A stretch of 10,276 bases of DNA from Verrucomicrobia bacterium UBA7008 (GCA_002449695.1 DJXI01000020.1:2145-12420), one strand, 5' to 3'. Counted from the first letter of the stretch, positions 1-7,897 are shown. Numbers and translations are program-made. Notes: generated by a model from the sequence alone, not told the origin.

Positions 1-396
1 CCCGCCGCGCCTCGGCGCGAGCGCGAGCGCGCCGTCCGTCTCGATGCGCGTGTCCAGCAGCACCACCGAGAAGCTCCCCGCCTCGCCGAGCGCGTCGAGC
101 GTCGCGCGCGTGACCTGGAACAGCACCTCGGGGCAGTGCATCCCCTTCGCGCCCCGCGCGGCGACGGGCGCCGTCACGATCACGCGGTCGCCCGCGACCG
201 CCGGCGTGCCGTCCGCCGCAAGGCCGCCGAACGCGTCGTTCGCCGTCCACACGAGCGCATAGCTTTCGCCCGGAAGGACCGCCGTGCCGTCGGCGTAGGT
301 ATCGGGGCCCTCGGTGCAGAATTTCAGCCACCCGTCATCGGCGCGGGCGGCCGTGGCCGCCAGCGCCGTCAACAGGATAGTCGATAACTTGTTCAT
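1..396 (-). CDS. Exported protein of unknown function, 3' part cut by window edge
   Basis: I see an open frame of 132 codons that begins at ATG 396-394 and runs off the left edge without a stop. The first residues read MNKLSTILLTALAATAARA, a short Sec signal peptide with a likely cut after ARA. The mature part begins DDGWLKFCTEGPDTYADGT and continues through GESYALVWTANDAFGGL and GDRVIVTAPVAARGAKG. This looks like a compact beta-rich extracellular domain; I do not recognise a named family and propose no activity. An AGAGGA-type ribosome site (407-412) lies about ten bases before the ATG. The gene is co-directional with the surface genes upstream but sits behind a strong hairpin terminator, with only about 20 bases between. 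It is therefore either expressed by read-through or has a promoter I cannot see. The reading frame and signal peptide are directly visible; extracellular location is inferred. Confidence 0.8.
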   Translation of the reverse strand, partial: MNKLSTILLTALAATAARADDGWLKFCTEGPDTYADGTAVLPGESYALVWTANDAFGGLAADGTPAVAGDRVIVTAPVAARGAKGMHCPEVLFQVTRATLDALGEAGSFSVVLLDTRIETDGALALAPRRGG

Positions 397-417
397 TTCT
401 TTTGCGTCCTCTCATTT

Positions 418-461
418 AAAACTGCGGGCGCGGCTCGCCTGATTGGCCACCGCGCCCGCAG
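418..461 (-). terminator. Intrinsic terminator after the 524-residue protein gene
   Basis: A perfect 12-bp inverted repeat (422-433 CTGCGGGCGCGG against 450-461 CCGCGCCCGCAG) encloses a 16-nt loop. On the minus strand it starts only 7 bases after the stop codon of the 524-residue protein and is followed by TTTTAAAT, a short T tract. The stem is very strong and the tract modest, so some read-through into the partial gene below is plausible. Confidence 0.8.
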
Positions 462-468
462 GACTTTG

Positions 469-2043
469 TCATTCCTCGATTCTGACCTTGAGGAATCTGG
501 CCGTCGCTTCAGAGTCGCCAGGCTTGAACTTCAGCCACAGCACCTCGTTACTTTCGCCAATCTCAAGTGTCGTCTCGACATGCGCTTCCCAGCCGAGCGC
601 ATCCACGCCCAATTTGGAAAGATCATCGCCGGAGACCACACCGATCTTCTCCGCACGCGCACTGCGTTCGGTCCAGTCCGCGAGGTAGGCAACGTACTTG
701 TCGTACTTCTCCACCAGCGACAGCTTGAACCCGACCCACCAGAACGACGTGTCGTCTTCATCTATGCCGCTTTCGAACGCGACGATCTGGACGCCTTCGG
801 CGGAATCGACGTAGTCCGCGCCGACCAGCTCTTCGCCGAGGATCTGGTACACGCCGTTGCCGAACGCGACCAGCGTCCGCGGCTCATCCAGCATCACCGT
901 CGTGCCCGCCGGGAGCCGGACGAACTTGCCGTCCTTGCCCACCGCGTCGAACTCGTCCTGCGACATGACGTCGTAGGGGTTCGCGAGCGTGCCGAGGAGC
1001 GCGTTCTCCGAGATGCGGAAGGTCGCCGTGAGCGTGCCCGCCTCGGACGCATGGACCGCCGTCCACAGGCCCGCCGCATCGGGATCGAAGTCGTACTCGC
1101 CCTCGCCCGTCTTTGCGACGGTGACCGTCTCGCCCGCGCCGTCCGGCGTGAAGGTGAGCGTCACGTCGCCGTCCGCGTCGGCGAGCGTCCAGCCGTTGCC
1201 CGAGTAGACGATCGGCTTCAGGTCGTCCGCCTGATCGATGTCGCGCGTGCCCGTCACGAGATCAAGCTCGACCTCGCCCGACGCCGCGCCGACCAGGACG
1301 TACTCGTATCCCGTCTCGCCGCCCTCTTCGCCGCCTTCGCCGCCGGCTGTCGGCGCCGCGAAGCGCGCCGTCACCGTGCCGCCGTTCGCATCGGTGTGCG
1401 TCAGCGTCCAGACGCCGCCCGCCGCCGGAACGAACGTGAACGTGCCTTCGCCCGACGCGCCTTCCAGGACAGACATCTCGTAGCTCGCGCCGTCCTGCCG
1501 GGCCGTCACCGTCGCCAAGCCGCCCGTCGACGCCGTCCAGCCCGTGCCCGAGTAGGTCAGGCCCGCGGCCGATTCGCCGTCCGCCAGTTCGCGCGTGCCC
1601 GCCGCCAGGTCGAGCGACACCTCGCCGCTCGCCACCGCCAGCACCTCGCCGTCGCCGGCGGCCGCGTCGCCCGTGACCGTAAAGGTCGCCGTCGCGCTCT
1701 TGCCGTCCGCGCCCATATGCGTAAAGGTCCACGTCCCCGCCGCCGTCGGCGTGAACGAGAAGAAGCCTTCGCCCGCCTTGCCGTTCACCGGGGCGTAGAC
1801 GGCGTTCGAACCGCTGCGCACCGCGATGACCGTCGCCGAGCCGCCCGTCGACGACGCCCAGCTCGTGCCCGAGTAGGTCATCGACGGCAGCGCCGCCAGC
1901 GTCGTGCCCGCGCGCGCGCCGGCCGTGAGGTCCAGCGAGACCTCGCGCGACGCGCTGGCGAGCACCGTTTCACCGGCGGCGTGCGCGGCCACGGCGAACC
2001 CGAGGGTCGCCGTCGCCGCCATCACGTACCGTTTCAGTTTCAT
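469..2043 (-). CDS. Exported three-repeat Ig-like surface protein, 524 aa
   Basis: The protein starts MKLKRYVMAATATLGFAVAAHA, a clear signal peptide. Three repeats of about 100 residues follow at roughly 26-123, 132-229 and 247-343. Each opens with a 'ASxEVxLDLxxGxR' strand, has a central YSGxxW and closes with 'GxWTxTHxxxxGxxxTAxF'. A linker rich in Gly and Glu (about 233-245) precedes repeat 3. Residues 351-440 are a second module opening GTLANPYDV, also seen in the 1243-residue neighbour. The C-terminal 75 residues end in a beta-rich piece (WLKFKPGDSEATARFLKVRI). No catalytic motif or membrane anchor is visible. An AAAGGAGA ribosome site sits 6 bases before the ATG (2050-2057). The gene begins 33 bases after the upstream gene's stop and ends at a terminator, so the two are probably one transcript. 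A structural or adhesive surface role is inferred; the family is unnamed to me. Confidence 0.85.
   Translation of the reverse strand: MKLKRYVMAATATLGFAVAAHAAGETVLASASREVSLDLTAGARAGTTLAALPSMTYSGTSWASSTGGSATVIAVRSGSNAVYAPVNGKAGEGFFSFTPTAAGTWTFTHMGADGKSATATFTVTGDAAAGDGEVLAVASGEVSLDLAAGTRELADGESAAGLTYSGTGWTASTGGLATVTARQDGASYEMSVLEGASGEGTFTFVPAAGGVWTLTHTDANGGTVTARFAAPTAGGEGGEEGGETGYEYVLVGAASGEVELDLVTGTRDIDQADDLKPIVYSGNGWTLADADGDVTLTFTPDGAGETVTVAKTGEGEYDFDPDAAGLWTAVHASEAGTLTATFRISENALLGTLANPYDVMSQDEFDAVGKDGKFVRLPAGTTVMLDEPRTLVAFGNGVYQILGEELVGADYVDSAEGVQIVAFESGIDEDDTSFWWVGFKLSLVEKYDKYVAYLADWTERSARAEKIGVVSGDDLSKLGVDALGWEAHVETTLEIGESNEVLWLKFKPGDSEATARFLKVRIEE
1015..1968 (-). repeat. Three in-gene tandem repeats encoding Ig-like modules
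   Basis: Three repeats of roughly 300 bases occupy 1968-1675, 1650-1357 and 1305-1015. Repeats 1 and 2 are still alike at DNA level: positions 1828-1880 and 1507-1559, spaced 321 bases or exactly 107 codons, differ at only a handful of the 53 bases. Repeat 3 is recognisable mainly as protein. This points to a fairly recent duplication of repeats 1 and 2. Confidence 0.75.
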
Positions 2044-2076
2044 CTCAAGTCTCCTTTCGAGCCTTGACGAGCCGAT

Positions 2077-5000
2077 TTACTCCGTCACCGCGACCTTGCG
2101 GACGAGCTTGAGCGTCACCGACGCCTTGTCCACGTAGCCATCGACGATTTCCGCCGCCGCGTTCCAGGTCATGCGGTGCGTGCCCGCCTCGACCGTCGGC
2201 TTGACGAGGAACTTCGTCGCCGTCTGCGGCTCGCCGCCGCTGACGGTGAACGCCAGCTGCAGCTCGACGTTGCTCAGGTTGCCCGTGAGCGTGTAGTCGA
2301 TGTCGACGTAGCCGTTCCACGGATAGCGCTGGAGCATCTTCACGATCTTGACCGTCGGCAGGTTGTCCGTGCCGAAGCCGTCCGCGCCCGCGACCTGGGC
2401 GACGCCGTCGCCGACCGTCACCGTGGCGCCTTCGACCGCCGCGACAGCCGCCGCGCCCTTGCCGAACGTCGCCGTGCCGTCCGCGCCGTTGCCGCCCGCG
2501 AGCGTGCCTTCGCCCGTGACCGTCACCGCAACCGCCGCCGTGACCGAGAGGGCCGGCTCACCGTCCTCGCCCTCGGCCGCGCCGCTGACGCCGGTGACGA
2601 TGTGGCCGTTGAGGTCGATCGTCGCCGCATAGGCGACTTCCAGGCCGCCCGTGATGTCCTCGGCGAGGATGTAGGTGCCCGCCGCCGCGATCTCCTTGTT
2701 CGCGTTCGTGAGGTAGGTCGCCGTCACCGTGTTCGAATCGGTCTGAGGCGTCGAGACACCTTCCTCGACGACCACGACGGCCGGATTCGTCGCGTCGGTG
2801 CTTGTCACGTTGTTCACCGTGGAGTTGCCCTTGACTTCAACCTTCGTTCCCGCGCCGGCGCTGACGTTGTCGACGTTGCCGCCCGAAACCGACACGTTCG
2901 CATCGTCGCCCGCGTTGACGTTCGTGACGTTGCCGCCCGCGATGTCCACACTGGAGCCGCTGCCCGTCGTGACCGTGCCGACCGAACCGTTTCCGTTCTC
3001 GGCCGTATCCGTGATCGTGGTGCCGGTCGCGCCCTTGACTTCGACGCTGGCAACGCTCTGACCGTTCAGGTCAAGGTTCAGCCCCTGCACCTTCTCGTCA
3101 ACCGACAGCGCAAGACCTTCCTCCGCGTTCTCGCTGACTTTGACGTTCAGTATGCCCGCCGTGTTGCCGGAGTTGCTGGCGTAGTTGTCGGCGAGGATGT
3201 CGAGGTCCTCCTGGCTGGTGATGACATAGCTGCCCGTCGCACCGCCCGCAAGCGCCTCGTCCGGATCGCTGTCGTCCGAGCTTTCAATCGTCACGGCACC
3301 CGTGATGGCCGCGCCGCCCTTGGCCGTTGTGCCCGCAACGCCCGCGTCACCCGCGTCGCCGCCCGCGACAACCGCACCGGACGCCACAGTGACCGTATTC
3401 GACACGATTTCGCTGGTGGGCAGTCTCGCCGCCGCGCCGCCGGCACCGCTGGAGGACACCGTCGAACTGCCGCCCGCACCGCCGCGCACCTCGCCGCCCG
3501 CCTCGACGGTGAGCGCCAGGCTACCCGTTTCGGTTTCCGGAGTCGAGTTGTCGACAAACGCCACATAGATGGCCGCCGCGCCGCTGCCGCCGTTGCCAAC
3601 CGTCGAGCTGCCGCCCGCGCCACCTTCAACCAGCGCACGATTCTTGACCGTCACAGCCGCCGTCGGCTCCTTCGCGAACGAGAGGGCCGAGTAGCCGCCA
3701 GCGCCCGCACCGTACGAGCGGCCGTCGCCGCCCTTGCCGCCCGCGACCGTAACCTCCTTCACACCGTCACCGATGACAACCGTGCCGACATAGCCGATCG
3801 GGAATTCAATGCCGTTGCCGCCGTGTACGGCCGCGTGCAGGCTGTCAGCGTCATAGCCGAGGCCGCCGGTGAGCATACCGCCGCCAACTGTGTCGATAAC
3901 CGTGAGAGCGGTCTTCGTGCCGAGCAATTTGAGGCCGGCCCCGGCCTGAGTCACGTCAGCGACAGCCGCGATGCCGCTGAGTGTCCTGCCCTTGAGATCG
4001 ATTGTGATGCTCTCAACCGATGCCGGCACCTGAAGCGCACCGGCAACGAAGTTTGTGTTTACGATGTTGCCGTTCAGGCTGAGCGAAATCGTCTTGAGGC
4101 CCAGCGTCGCCAGTACGTTCTTGAGCGCGTCGCCCGCCTCGTTGGCCGCCGCCTCGCTGTCGCCGCCAAGCTCGCCCGCCCAGCTCGTCGCCAGCGCCGC
4201 CGAACCCGCATCGCCGATCTGGAAGCGCGCCGTCTGCGACTCGCCGCGGCTCGTGTGCGTCAGCTTGTAGAGACCGTTCGCATCCGGCGCAAATGTCGTC
4301 TCACCCATGCCCGTGAATGTCTGTTCGTCCTTTTCCGTCAGATTCTCCTCATTGAAATCGGGCGCATAGCGGACCGCCACCTTCGCCTCGATCTTGTTGT
4401 CGAACGCCCAGACGTTGCCGCCCGAATAGCGGATCGGCAGGATGTCGGCAAGGCTCGTCACCGTGCGGAGGTTAGCCTCGTTGCTGCGTGCCGTCGTGGA
4501 CAGCGCGAACTTGCTCACGATGTCGTAGGACGGGTTGCCCGCCTCCGTACCGTCGCTGTCGACGAACTGGAAGACCTGCGCTTCGGAATCAATCGTCTTG
4601 ATGCCCTTCTGCTCACCGACGGCCGCGACCATCTGCGTATATTTGCTTCCGCTTGAGGCGAGCGCGCCAACGAACTTGATGTACTTGCCGGTCGTCAGCG
4701 TGCCGTCCGCGACCAGCCGTCCGAAGGCGTTGGTCGTGGCGATCTGGTACGGATTGTCCGCGGTACCGTCGCCTTCCACCGAAGAATAGGGGAAGCTGAA
4801 ATAAGCCGTCCGTCCCTGCGCCTGGTTGTTGACCTGATAGATGCCGCCGTCCGTCGGGCCGTTCCACGTCAGCGTACCCGACTTGTCGGGACGGCTCGGA
4901 TCGATCTTGCCGCCCGTCAAGGCGACCCAGTTGCCGCTGTTCGGGTCGAGATAGCGCAGCGAGTTCTGCTCGCCCTTCTCGAAGGTGAGCGGCCAGAGAA

Positions 5001-5808
5001 CCGTCGTCTCGCCGTTTGCGTTCGTGGTGGCGCCGCTGTGGGCCGTGATCTCGTTCGAGGCGAACGCCAGCGGCTCCGCACTCGTGCGCGGACGGTTGTC
5101 GATCATGATGCCGGTGACTTCGGTCGTGGTGATGCTGCCGTTGACCGTCGTCGTGCCGATGGATTGCGCGGCATCCCAGATGCCGGTGTAGGGCGCGGCT
5201 TCGTTCTCGCCCAGCGCCACGATCTGGTAGGTGTCGGTCGTGCCGTCCTGAAGGACGTATTTGACCGCCTTCTCGCCGATGGACGAAGCGGCTGCGTAAA
5301 GGTCGCTGAGCTTGACCCACGCCGTGTCGATCTTGATGAAGGTGCCGACGGCGATGGGGCTGTCCTCGGCTTCGAGCATCTCCGTGAGCAGGCTCGTGCT
5401 CGGAATCGCATACGCCGTGGCGGCGGTCTTGCCGTCTTCCGAACCGTGGAAGAGCGCGCGCGCCACCTCGAAGGTTGCGCTGCCGGAGCCGTCGGAGCCG
5501 CTCTTGGCCAGCTTCCACGTGCCGCCGTCCGACGGCGTCCAGGCGAGTTCGCCCGTGCCGTCTGCGCCGGGCTTCCACGCCAGTTCGGTCTTCAGGCCGG
5601 TGTAGGGGGCGGTCTGCGTCACGACCGCGTCGCGCGTCTTGAGCACGATCGGCTGGATCGCATCAAGGTCGGCCTGGGTGTCAATGGCCTTGACGGGACG
5701 CGTGTCGAGCGCGAAACTCCCCGGCCACTTGTAGACTGTGGGGTTCGCGTCACCCCACGCGAAGAGCGGGCTGACCAGCGCCGCCGCGATCTGTACTGCT
5801 CTTTTCAT
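2077..5808 (-). CDS. Large exported beta-helix-like surface protein with C-terminal QRYPWN domain, 1243 aa
   Basis: The N-terminus MKRAVQIAAALVSPLFAWG is a signal peptide. Residues 25-530 alternate two module types. One is Ig-like, ending 'GTWKLAKSG..SATFEV' near 96-115 and 'GLYKLTHTS..TARFQI' near 512-531. The other opens 'GDGTADNPYQI' near 346-356, with a diverged copy near 122-200. Residues about 560-1150 resemble a right-handed beta-helix: 'IDLKGRTLSG' (603-612), 'LDLNGQSVAS' (912-921) and 'IDLNGHIVTG' (1064-1073) recur. There are Gly-rich turns with GGAGGSSTV twice (729-737, 777-785) and a short Asn/Val/Ser repeat at 957-1002 (GGNVTNV, GGNVDNV). The C-terminal 84 residues start QRYPWN (1160) and match the N-terminal domain of the DGR target. 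No enzyme motif is evident. An AAAGGA ribosome site lies 8 bases before the ATG. A surface or adhesin-like role is inferred; the family is not recognised. Confidence 0.85.
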   Translation of the reverse strand: MKRAVQIAAALVSPLFAWGDANPTVYKWPGSFALDTRPVKAIDTQADLDAIQPIVLKTRDAVVTQTAPYTGLKTELAWKPGADGTGELAWTPSDGGTWKLAKSGSDGSGSATFEVARALFHGSEDGKTAATAYAIPSTSLLTEMLEAEDSPIAVGTFIKIDTAWVKLSDLYAAASSIGEKAVKYVLQDGTTDTYQIVALGENEAAPYTGIWDAAQSIGTTTVNGSITTTEVTGIMIDNRPRTSAEPLAFASNEITAHSGATTNANGETTVLWPLTFEKGEQNSLRYLDPNSGNWVALTGGKIDPSRPDKSGTLTWNGPTDGGIYQVNNQAQGRTAYFSFPYSSVEGDGTADNPYQIATTNAFGRLVADGTLTTGKYIKFVGALASSGSKYTQMVAAVGEQKGIKTIDSEAQVFQFVDSDGTEAGNPSYDIVSKFALSTTARSNEANLRTVTSLADILPIRYSGGNVWAFDNKIEAKVAVRYAPDFNEENLTEKDEQTFTGMGETTFAPDANGLYKLTHTSRGESQTARFQIGDAGSAALATSWAGELGGDSEAAANEAGDALKNVLATLGLKTISLSLNGNIVNTNFVAGALQVPASVESITIDLKGRTLSGIAAVADVTQAGAGLKLLGTKTALTVIDTVGGGMLTGGLGYDADSLHAAVHGGNGIEFPIGYVGTVVIGDGVKEVTVAGGKGGDGRSYGAGAGGYSALSFAKEPTAAVTVKNRALVEGGAGGSSTVGNGGSGAAAIYVAFVDNSTPETETGSLALTVEAGGEVRGGAGGSSTVSSSGAGGAAARLPTSEIVSNTVTVASGAVVAGGDAGDAGVAGTTAKGGAAITGAVTIESSDDSDPDEALAGGATGSYVITSQEDLDILADNYASNSGNTAGILNVKVSENAEEGLALSVDEKVQGLNLDLNGQSVASVEVKGATGTTITDTAENGNGSVGTVTTGSGSSVDIAGGNVTNVNAGDDANVSVSGGNVDNVSAGAGTKVEVKGNSTVNNVTSTDATNPAVVVVEEGVSTPQTDSNTVTATYLTNANKEIAAAGTYILAEDITGGLEVAYAATIDLNGHIVTGVSGAAEGEDGEPALSVTAAVAVTVTGEGTLAGGNGADGTATFGKGAAAVAAVEGATVTVGDGVAQVAGADGFGTDNLPTVKIVKMLQRYPWNGYVDIDYTLTGNLSNVELQLAFTVSGGEPQTATKFLVKPTVEAGTHRMTWNAAAEIVDGYVDKASVTLKLVRKVAVTE

Positions 5809-5863
5809 TTTTTTGTTCCTTTGCTTGGTTGGTTGGATTTGTTAGGTTTCGTTGGATTTTGTC
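5809..5863 (-). promoter_or_regulatory. A/C-rich untranslated leader before the 1243-aa gene
   Basis: On the minus strand this 55-base gap is composed largely of A and C, with repeated CCAAC/CCAACC units and an AAAGGA ribosome site. It can form little secondary structure. The same composition appears before the DGR target gene at 9474-9575. It flows directly out of the ACACACACA stretch that ends the RT frame. I see no convincing -35/-10 pair; a translational leader role is inferred. Confidence 0.45.
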
Positions 5864-7276
5864 TTATGTGTGTGTGTTCAGATTCGGAAGTTGACAGTTG
5901 CGCGCCCCGTGCAGGACTTTGGCCGCGGCGTCCGCCGCGCTTACTCGCCCGGCCGCGCGCCGAGGCATGTTCGGCTCGATCGCCGGATCGAGCGCAGGTT
6001 GTCCGGGATGGGGTCTCCAGGCCCTGAATACGTTGTTTCCCTCTGTGTTTTCAGCGTCCGAGACGCTTGCGAGACGTGCGCCGATGTTCTCGTTGACGTT
6101 GCCGGGTACGTTGTTGACGTTGCGGCCCGCTGACGAGCAGTTATTCGCACCGTTGTTATAATTGCCGCCGCGGTTCACCGTAGACATCGGCGAAGCAGCT
6201 ACTCCCGAATCCCTCCGTTCGCCTTCCACGAACTTGAAATTCCCTTCCGCATCGACGAACGAGCGGTCGATGCGGGCGTAAACGCCCTTGAAGCCGAAAT
6301 AGCGCGCCGTCCCCTCCATTGAGCGCAGCACCTCCTGCAGCCGCGCCATGTCGCATTCGCCGCGCCGGTAGGCGATGTAGTGCCGTCTGAGGCTGCGCTG
6401 GGTGCGGCGGAAGCGCTTGGGCTTCATTCGCCATCCGTCGGGCCGGATTTTCAGCCCGAGGAACGGGATGCCGATGCGCACGGGCGCGACCATCGTCGCC
6501 TCGTCCTTCAGCACCAGCCGCCGCCGCTCGAACAGCCACTCGCGCATCAGGTAGTAGCTCTCCCACGCCGCCTCCTTGCTGTCGAAGAACACCAGGATGT
6601 CGTCCATGTAGCGCATGTAGCGCCGGCCGAAACCCAGCTCTTCCACGCAGTAGTGGTCGAAGGCGTCGAGATAGAAGTTGGCGAACCACTGGCTCGTCAG
6701 GTTGCCGATGGGCAGCCCCTTTCCGGCCACCGCCGCGCCGTCGTGTACCAGATGCGGAATCTCCTTGCGGATGATCTTCTCGAACGCGCTGCAGACTGCC
6801 CGCTCGCGGAACATCCCGCGCAAAAGATCCGTCAGGATCTCGTGGTCCACGTTGTCGAAATACTTGCGCACGTCGATCTTCAGGAAATACGGATGGCGCC
6901 GCGCCAGCTCCCGCGCCCGGCGGCAGGCGAGGTGCGAACCGAGGTTCTTGCGGCAGGCGTAGCTCTGCGCGATGAACCGGCGCTCCATCAGCGGCGCGCA
7001 GACGTTGCACAGCGCGTGGTGGACGATCCGGTCGCGCACGGGGACGCTGGAGATGATGCGCGGCTTCGGCTCGTAGATCTTGAACTGGTGGTAGTCGCTC
7101 GGCTGCCAGCTCCCGTCGAGGAGCGCGCCGCGCAGAAACGCCAGATTGTCGTCGAGGTGGCGCGCGTATTTCGCGACCGCCGGCATCGTGCCGTGGTTCT
7201 TGACGAAAGCCCGCCACGCGGCGCGGATGTTGTCCGCGTCGGTGATCTTTTCCCAGAGCTTTCCGTAAGATTTCAT
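5864..7276 (-). CDS. DGR reverse transcriptase, frame continuing through the template repeat
   Basis: This is the RNA-directed DNA polymerase that would copy TR RNA into mutagenised cDNA. Numbered from the ATG at 7276, motif A is KIDVRKYFDNVDH with Asp135. The DGR hallmark GxxxSQ reads GNLTSQ (191-196), where other RT classes have a different motif. The catalytic box is YMDD (223-226), followed by FLGLKI (272-277). The RT core ends near residue 345. The frame then runs without a stop through the TR (residues 366-407, VNRGGNYNNGANN...) and a 60-residue tail ending NTHT. I chose ATG 7276 (MKSYGKLWEKI) over an upstream TTG at 7288 because the AGGA just upstream leaves no spacing for the TTG and the start fits the family. 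The gene lies 27 bases behind the HRDC gene, so co-transcription is likely. Whether the residues beyond about 350 are made or needed is unclear. Confidence 0.95.
   Translation of the reverse strand: MKSYGKLWEKITDADNIRAAWRAFVKNHGTMPAVAKYARHLDDNLAFLRGALLDGSWQPSDYHQFKIYEPKPRIISSVPVRDRIVHHALCNVCAPLMERRFIAQSYACRKNLGSHLACRRARELARRHPYFLKIDVRKYFDNVDHEILTDLLRGMFRERAVCSAFEKIIRKEIPHLVHDGAAVAGKGLPIGNLTSQWFANFYLDAFDHYCVEELGFGRRYMRYMDDILVFFDSKEAAWESYYLMREWLFERRRLVLKDEATMVAPVRIGIPFLGLKIRPDGWRMKPKRFRRTQRSLRRHYIAYRRGECDMARLQEVLRSMEGTARYFGFKGVYARIDRSFVDAEGNFKFVEGERRDSGVAASPMSTVNRGGNYNNGANNCSSAGRNVNNVPGNVNENIGARLASVSDAENTEGNNVFRAWRPHPGQPALDPAIEPNMPRRAAGRVSAADAAAKVLHGARNCQLPNLNTHT
5974..5993 (-). other. Perfect 8-bp hairpin downstream of the TR
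   Basis: GCTCGATC and GATCGAGC flank a 4-base loop (CGGC on the minus strand). The hairpin lies about 65 bases 3' of the TR, inside the RT frame. In the BPP-1 DGR, RNA just downstream of TR is needed for cDNA priming. A structural role here is therefore possible but inferred. Confidence 0.4.
6022..6043 (-). repeat. TR-flanking copy of an inverted 22-23 nt sequence
   Basis: Reading the plus strand, this is CCCTGAATAC followed by GTTGTTTCCCTC. The same sequence, with one additional G between the two blocks, is the reverse complement of 8008-8030 immediately behind the VR. The copy starts 14 bases 3' of the TR end. It is in inverted orientation relative to its partner, unlike TR and VR, which are direct repeats. 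Confidence 0.75.
6057..6181 (-). repeat. DGR template repeat (TR)
   Basis: This roughly 125-bp segment aligns without gaps to the VR at a constant offset of 1978 bases. Between 6066 and 6181 the two differ at 14 sites: 6085, 6087, 6090, 6100, 6112, 6114, 6115, 6121, 6131, 6142, 6163, 6174, 6175 and 6181. Every one is an A on the TR coding strand (7 A to G, 6 A to T, 1 A to C); no G, C or T differs. Two non-adenine differences, 6059 and 6065 (G/C swaps), lie at the 3' end and fit an IMH* versus IMH distinction. The TR encodes 12 Asn codons (AAC or AAT), the classic DGR design. No single-codon set of adenine changes in it can create a stop. It is presumably transcribed as a template RNA with flanking sequence. 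Confidence 0.95.
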
Positions 7277-7303
7277 GTCGCGTGCCAATCCTGTGTATAT
7301 ATA

Positions 7304-7897
7304 TTATTTACTTGCTTCGGTAATCATAGAGGACCCCTCCTCCGGCTTTTCGGCGCCCTCGTCCTTGCCGTCGTCGGGCAGTTCGTAGGCCGTCGGCGCG
7401 AGGTCCTTCACCATCGCCAGCGCCTCTTCGCCGTACGCTTTCAGGAACTGCTGCCCGAGCCCCCTGATCTCGCGGATTTCCGTCAGCGTCTTCGGCGCTT
7501 TCAGCGCCAGTTCCGCCAGCTGGCGGTTGTTCGCGATCGAGAAGACGGGCGCGCCCGTGCCCTTGACCTTTTCGATGCGCCAGTCCTTCAGCTTGAAGTA
7601 GACGGCCTTCGTCGCCTCGGGCATCTGCTCCTCCAGCTTGCGGATGAATTCCATCGCCTTCTGTCGTCGCGGGTCGTTCGGTGCGTTTGATGAACGCCCC
7701 GCCCGACCCGCGACGGCGGCGGCGTTGCCGCCGCTCGTCAGTTTCAAGGTCAGCACGAGGCAGTCGCGCCCATCCACGACCGTCCAGCGCGACTCGTAGT
7801 CCAAAACGTCCTTTCCAGAAGTTGCTTCCAGCAAATTCTGTTCGTTGAACGCCTGGTTCTCCGCGTCCCATGGAAGGGTGATGACTCGGATCTGCAT
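7304..7897 (-). CDS. HRDC-domain DGR accessory protein, 197 aa
   Basis: Residues about 100-165 form an HRDC (helicase and RNase D C-terminal) nucleic-acid-binding domain: LKDWRIEKVKGTGAPVFSI, then NNRQLAELALKAPKTLTEI and IRGLGQQFLKAYGEEAL. HRDC proteins are a recognised alternative to the Avd accessory in some DGRs and would help the RT with RNA or cDNA. The first 55 residues (MQIRVITLPWDAENQAFNE... VLDYESRWTV...CLVLTLKL) form a separate small domain of a type I recall from other RT-linked HRDC proteins. A basic linker (64-80) and an acidic C-terminal tail (163-190) frame the HRDC domain. An AAAGGT ribosome site lies 7 bases before the ATG. The gene stands between target and RT, 27 bases from the RT start. 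The domain call is strong; the exact role is inferred from DGR literature. Confidence 0.88.
   Translation of the reverse strand: MQIRVITLPWDAENQAFNEQNLLEATSGKDVLDYESRWTVVDGRDCLVLTLKLTSGGNAAAVAGRAGRSSNAPNDPRRQKAMEFIRKLEEQMPEATKAVYFKLKDWRIEKVKGTGAPVFSIANNRQLAELALKAPKTLTEIREIRGLGQQFLKAYGEEALAMVKDLAPTAYELPDDGKDEGAEKPEEGSSMITEASK

Noticed and set aside
957..1968. A second VR or CRISPR-like array in the repeat region
   Set aside because: The repeats are about 107 codons long, encode protein modules and show no match to the TR.
466..2067. Long open frame on the plus strand
   Set aside because: It is rich in Arg/Ala and low in complexity, has no domain, and is exactly antisense to the signal-peptide-bearing 524-aa protein. 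It is a typical GC-rich shadow.
2176..4656. 826-codon open frame on the plus strand
   Set aside because: Its Arg/Asp/Ala-rich product has no recognisable motif. The opposite strand has a coherent exported protein with repeats and a ribosome site.
6380..7690. Plus-strand open frame opposite the RT and HRDC genes
   Set aside because: It crosses two clearly identified genes on the other strand and shows no family features.
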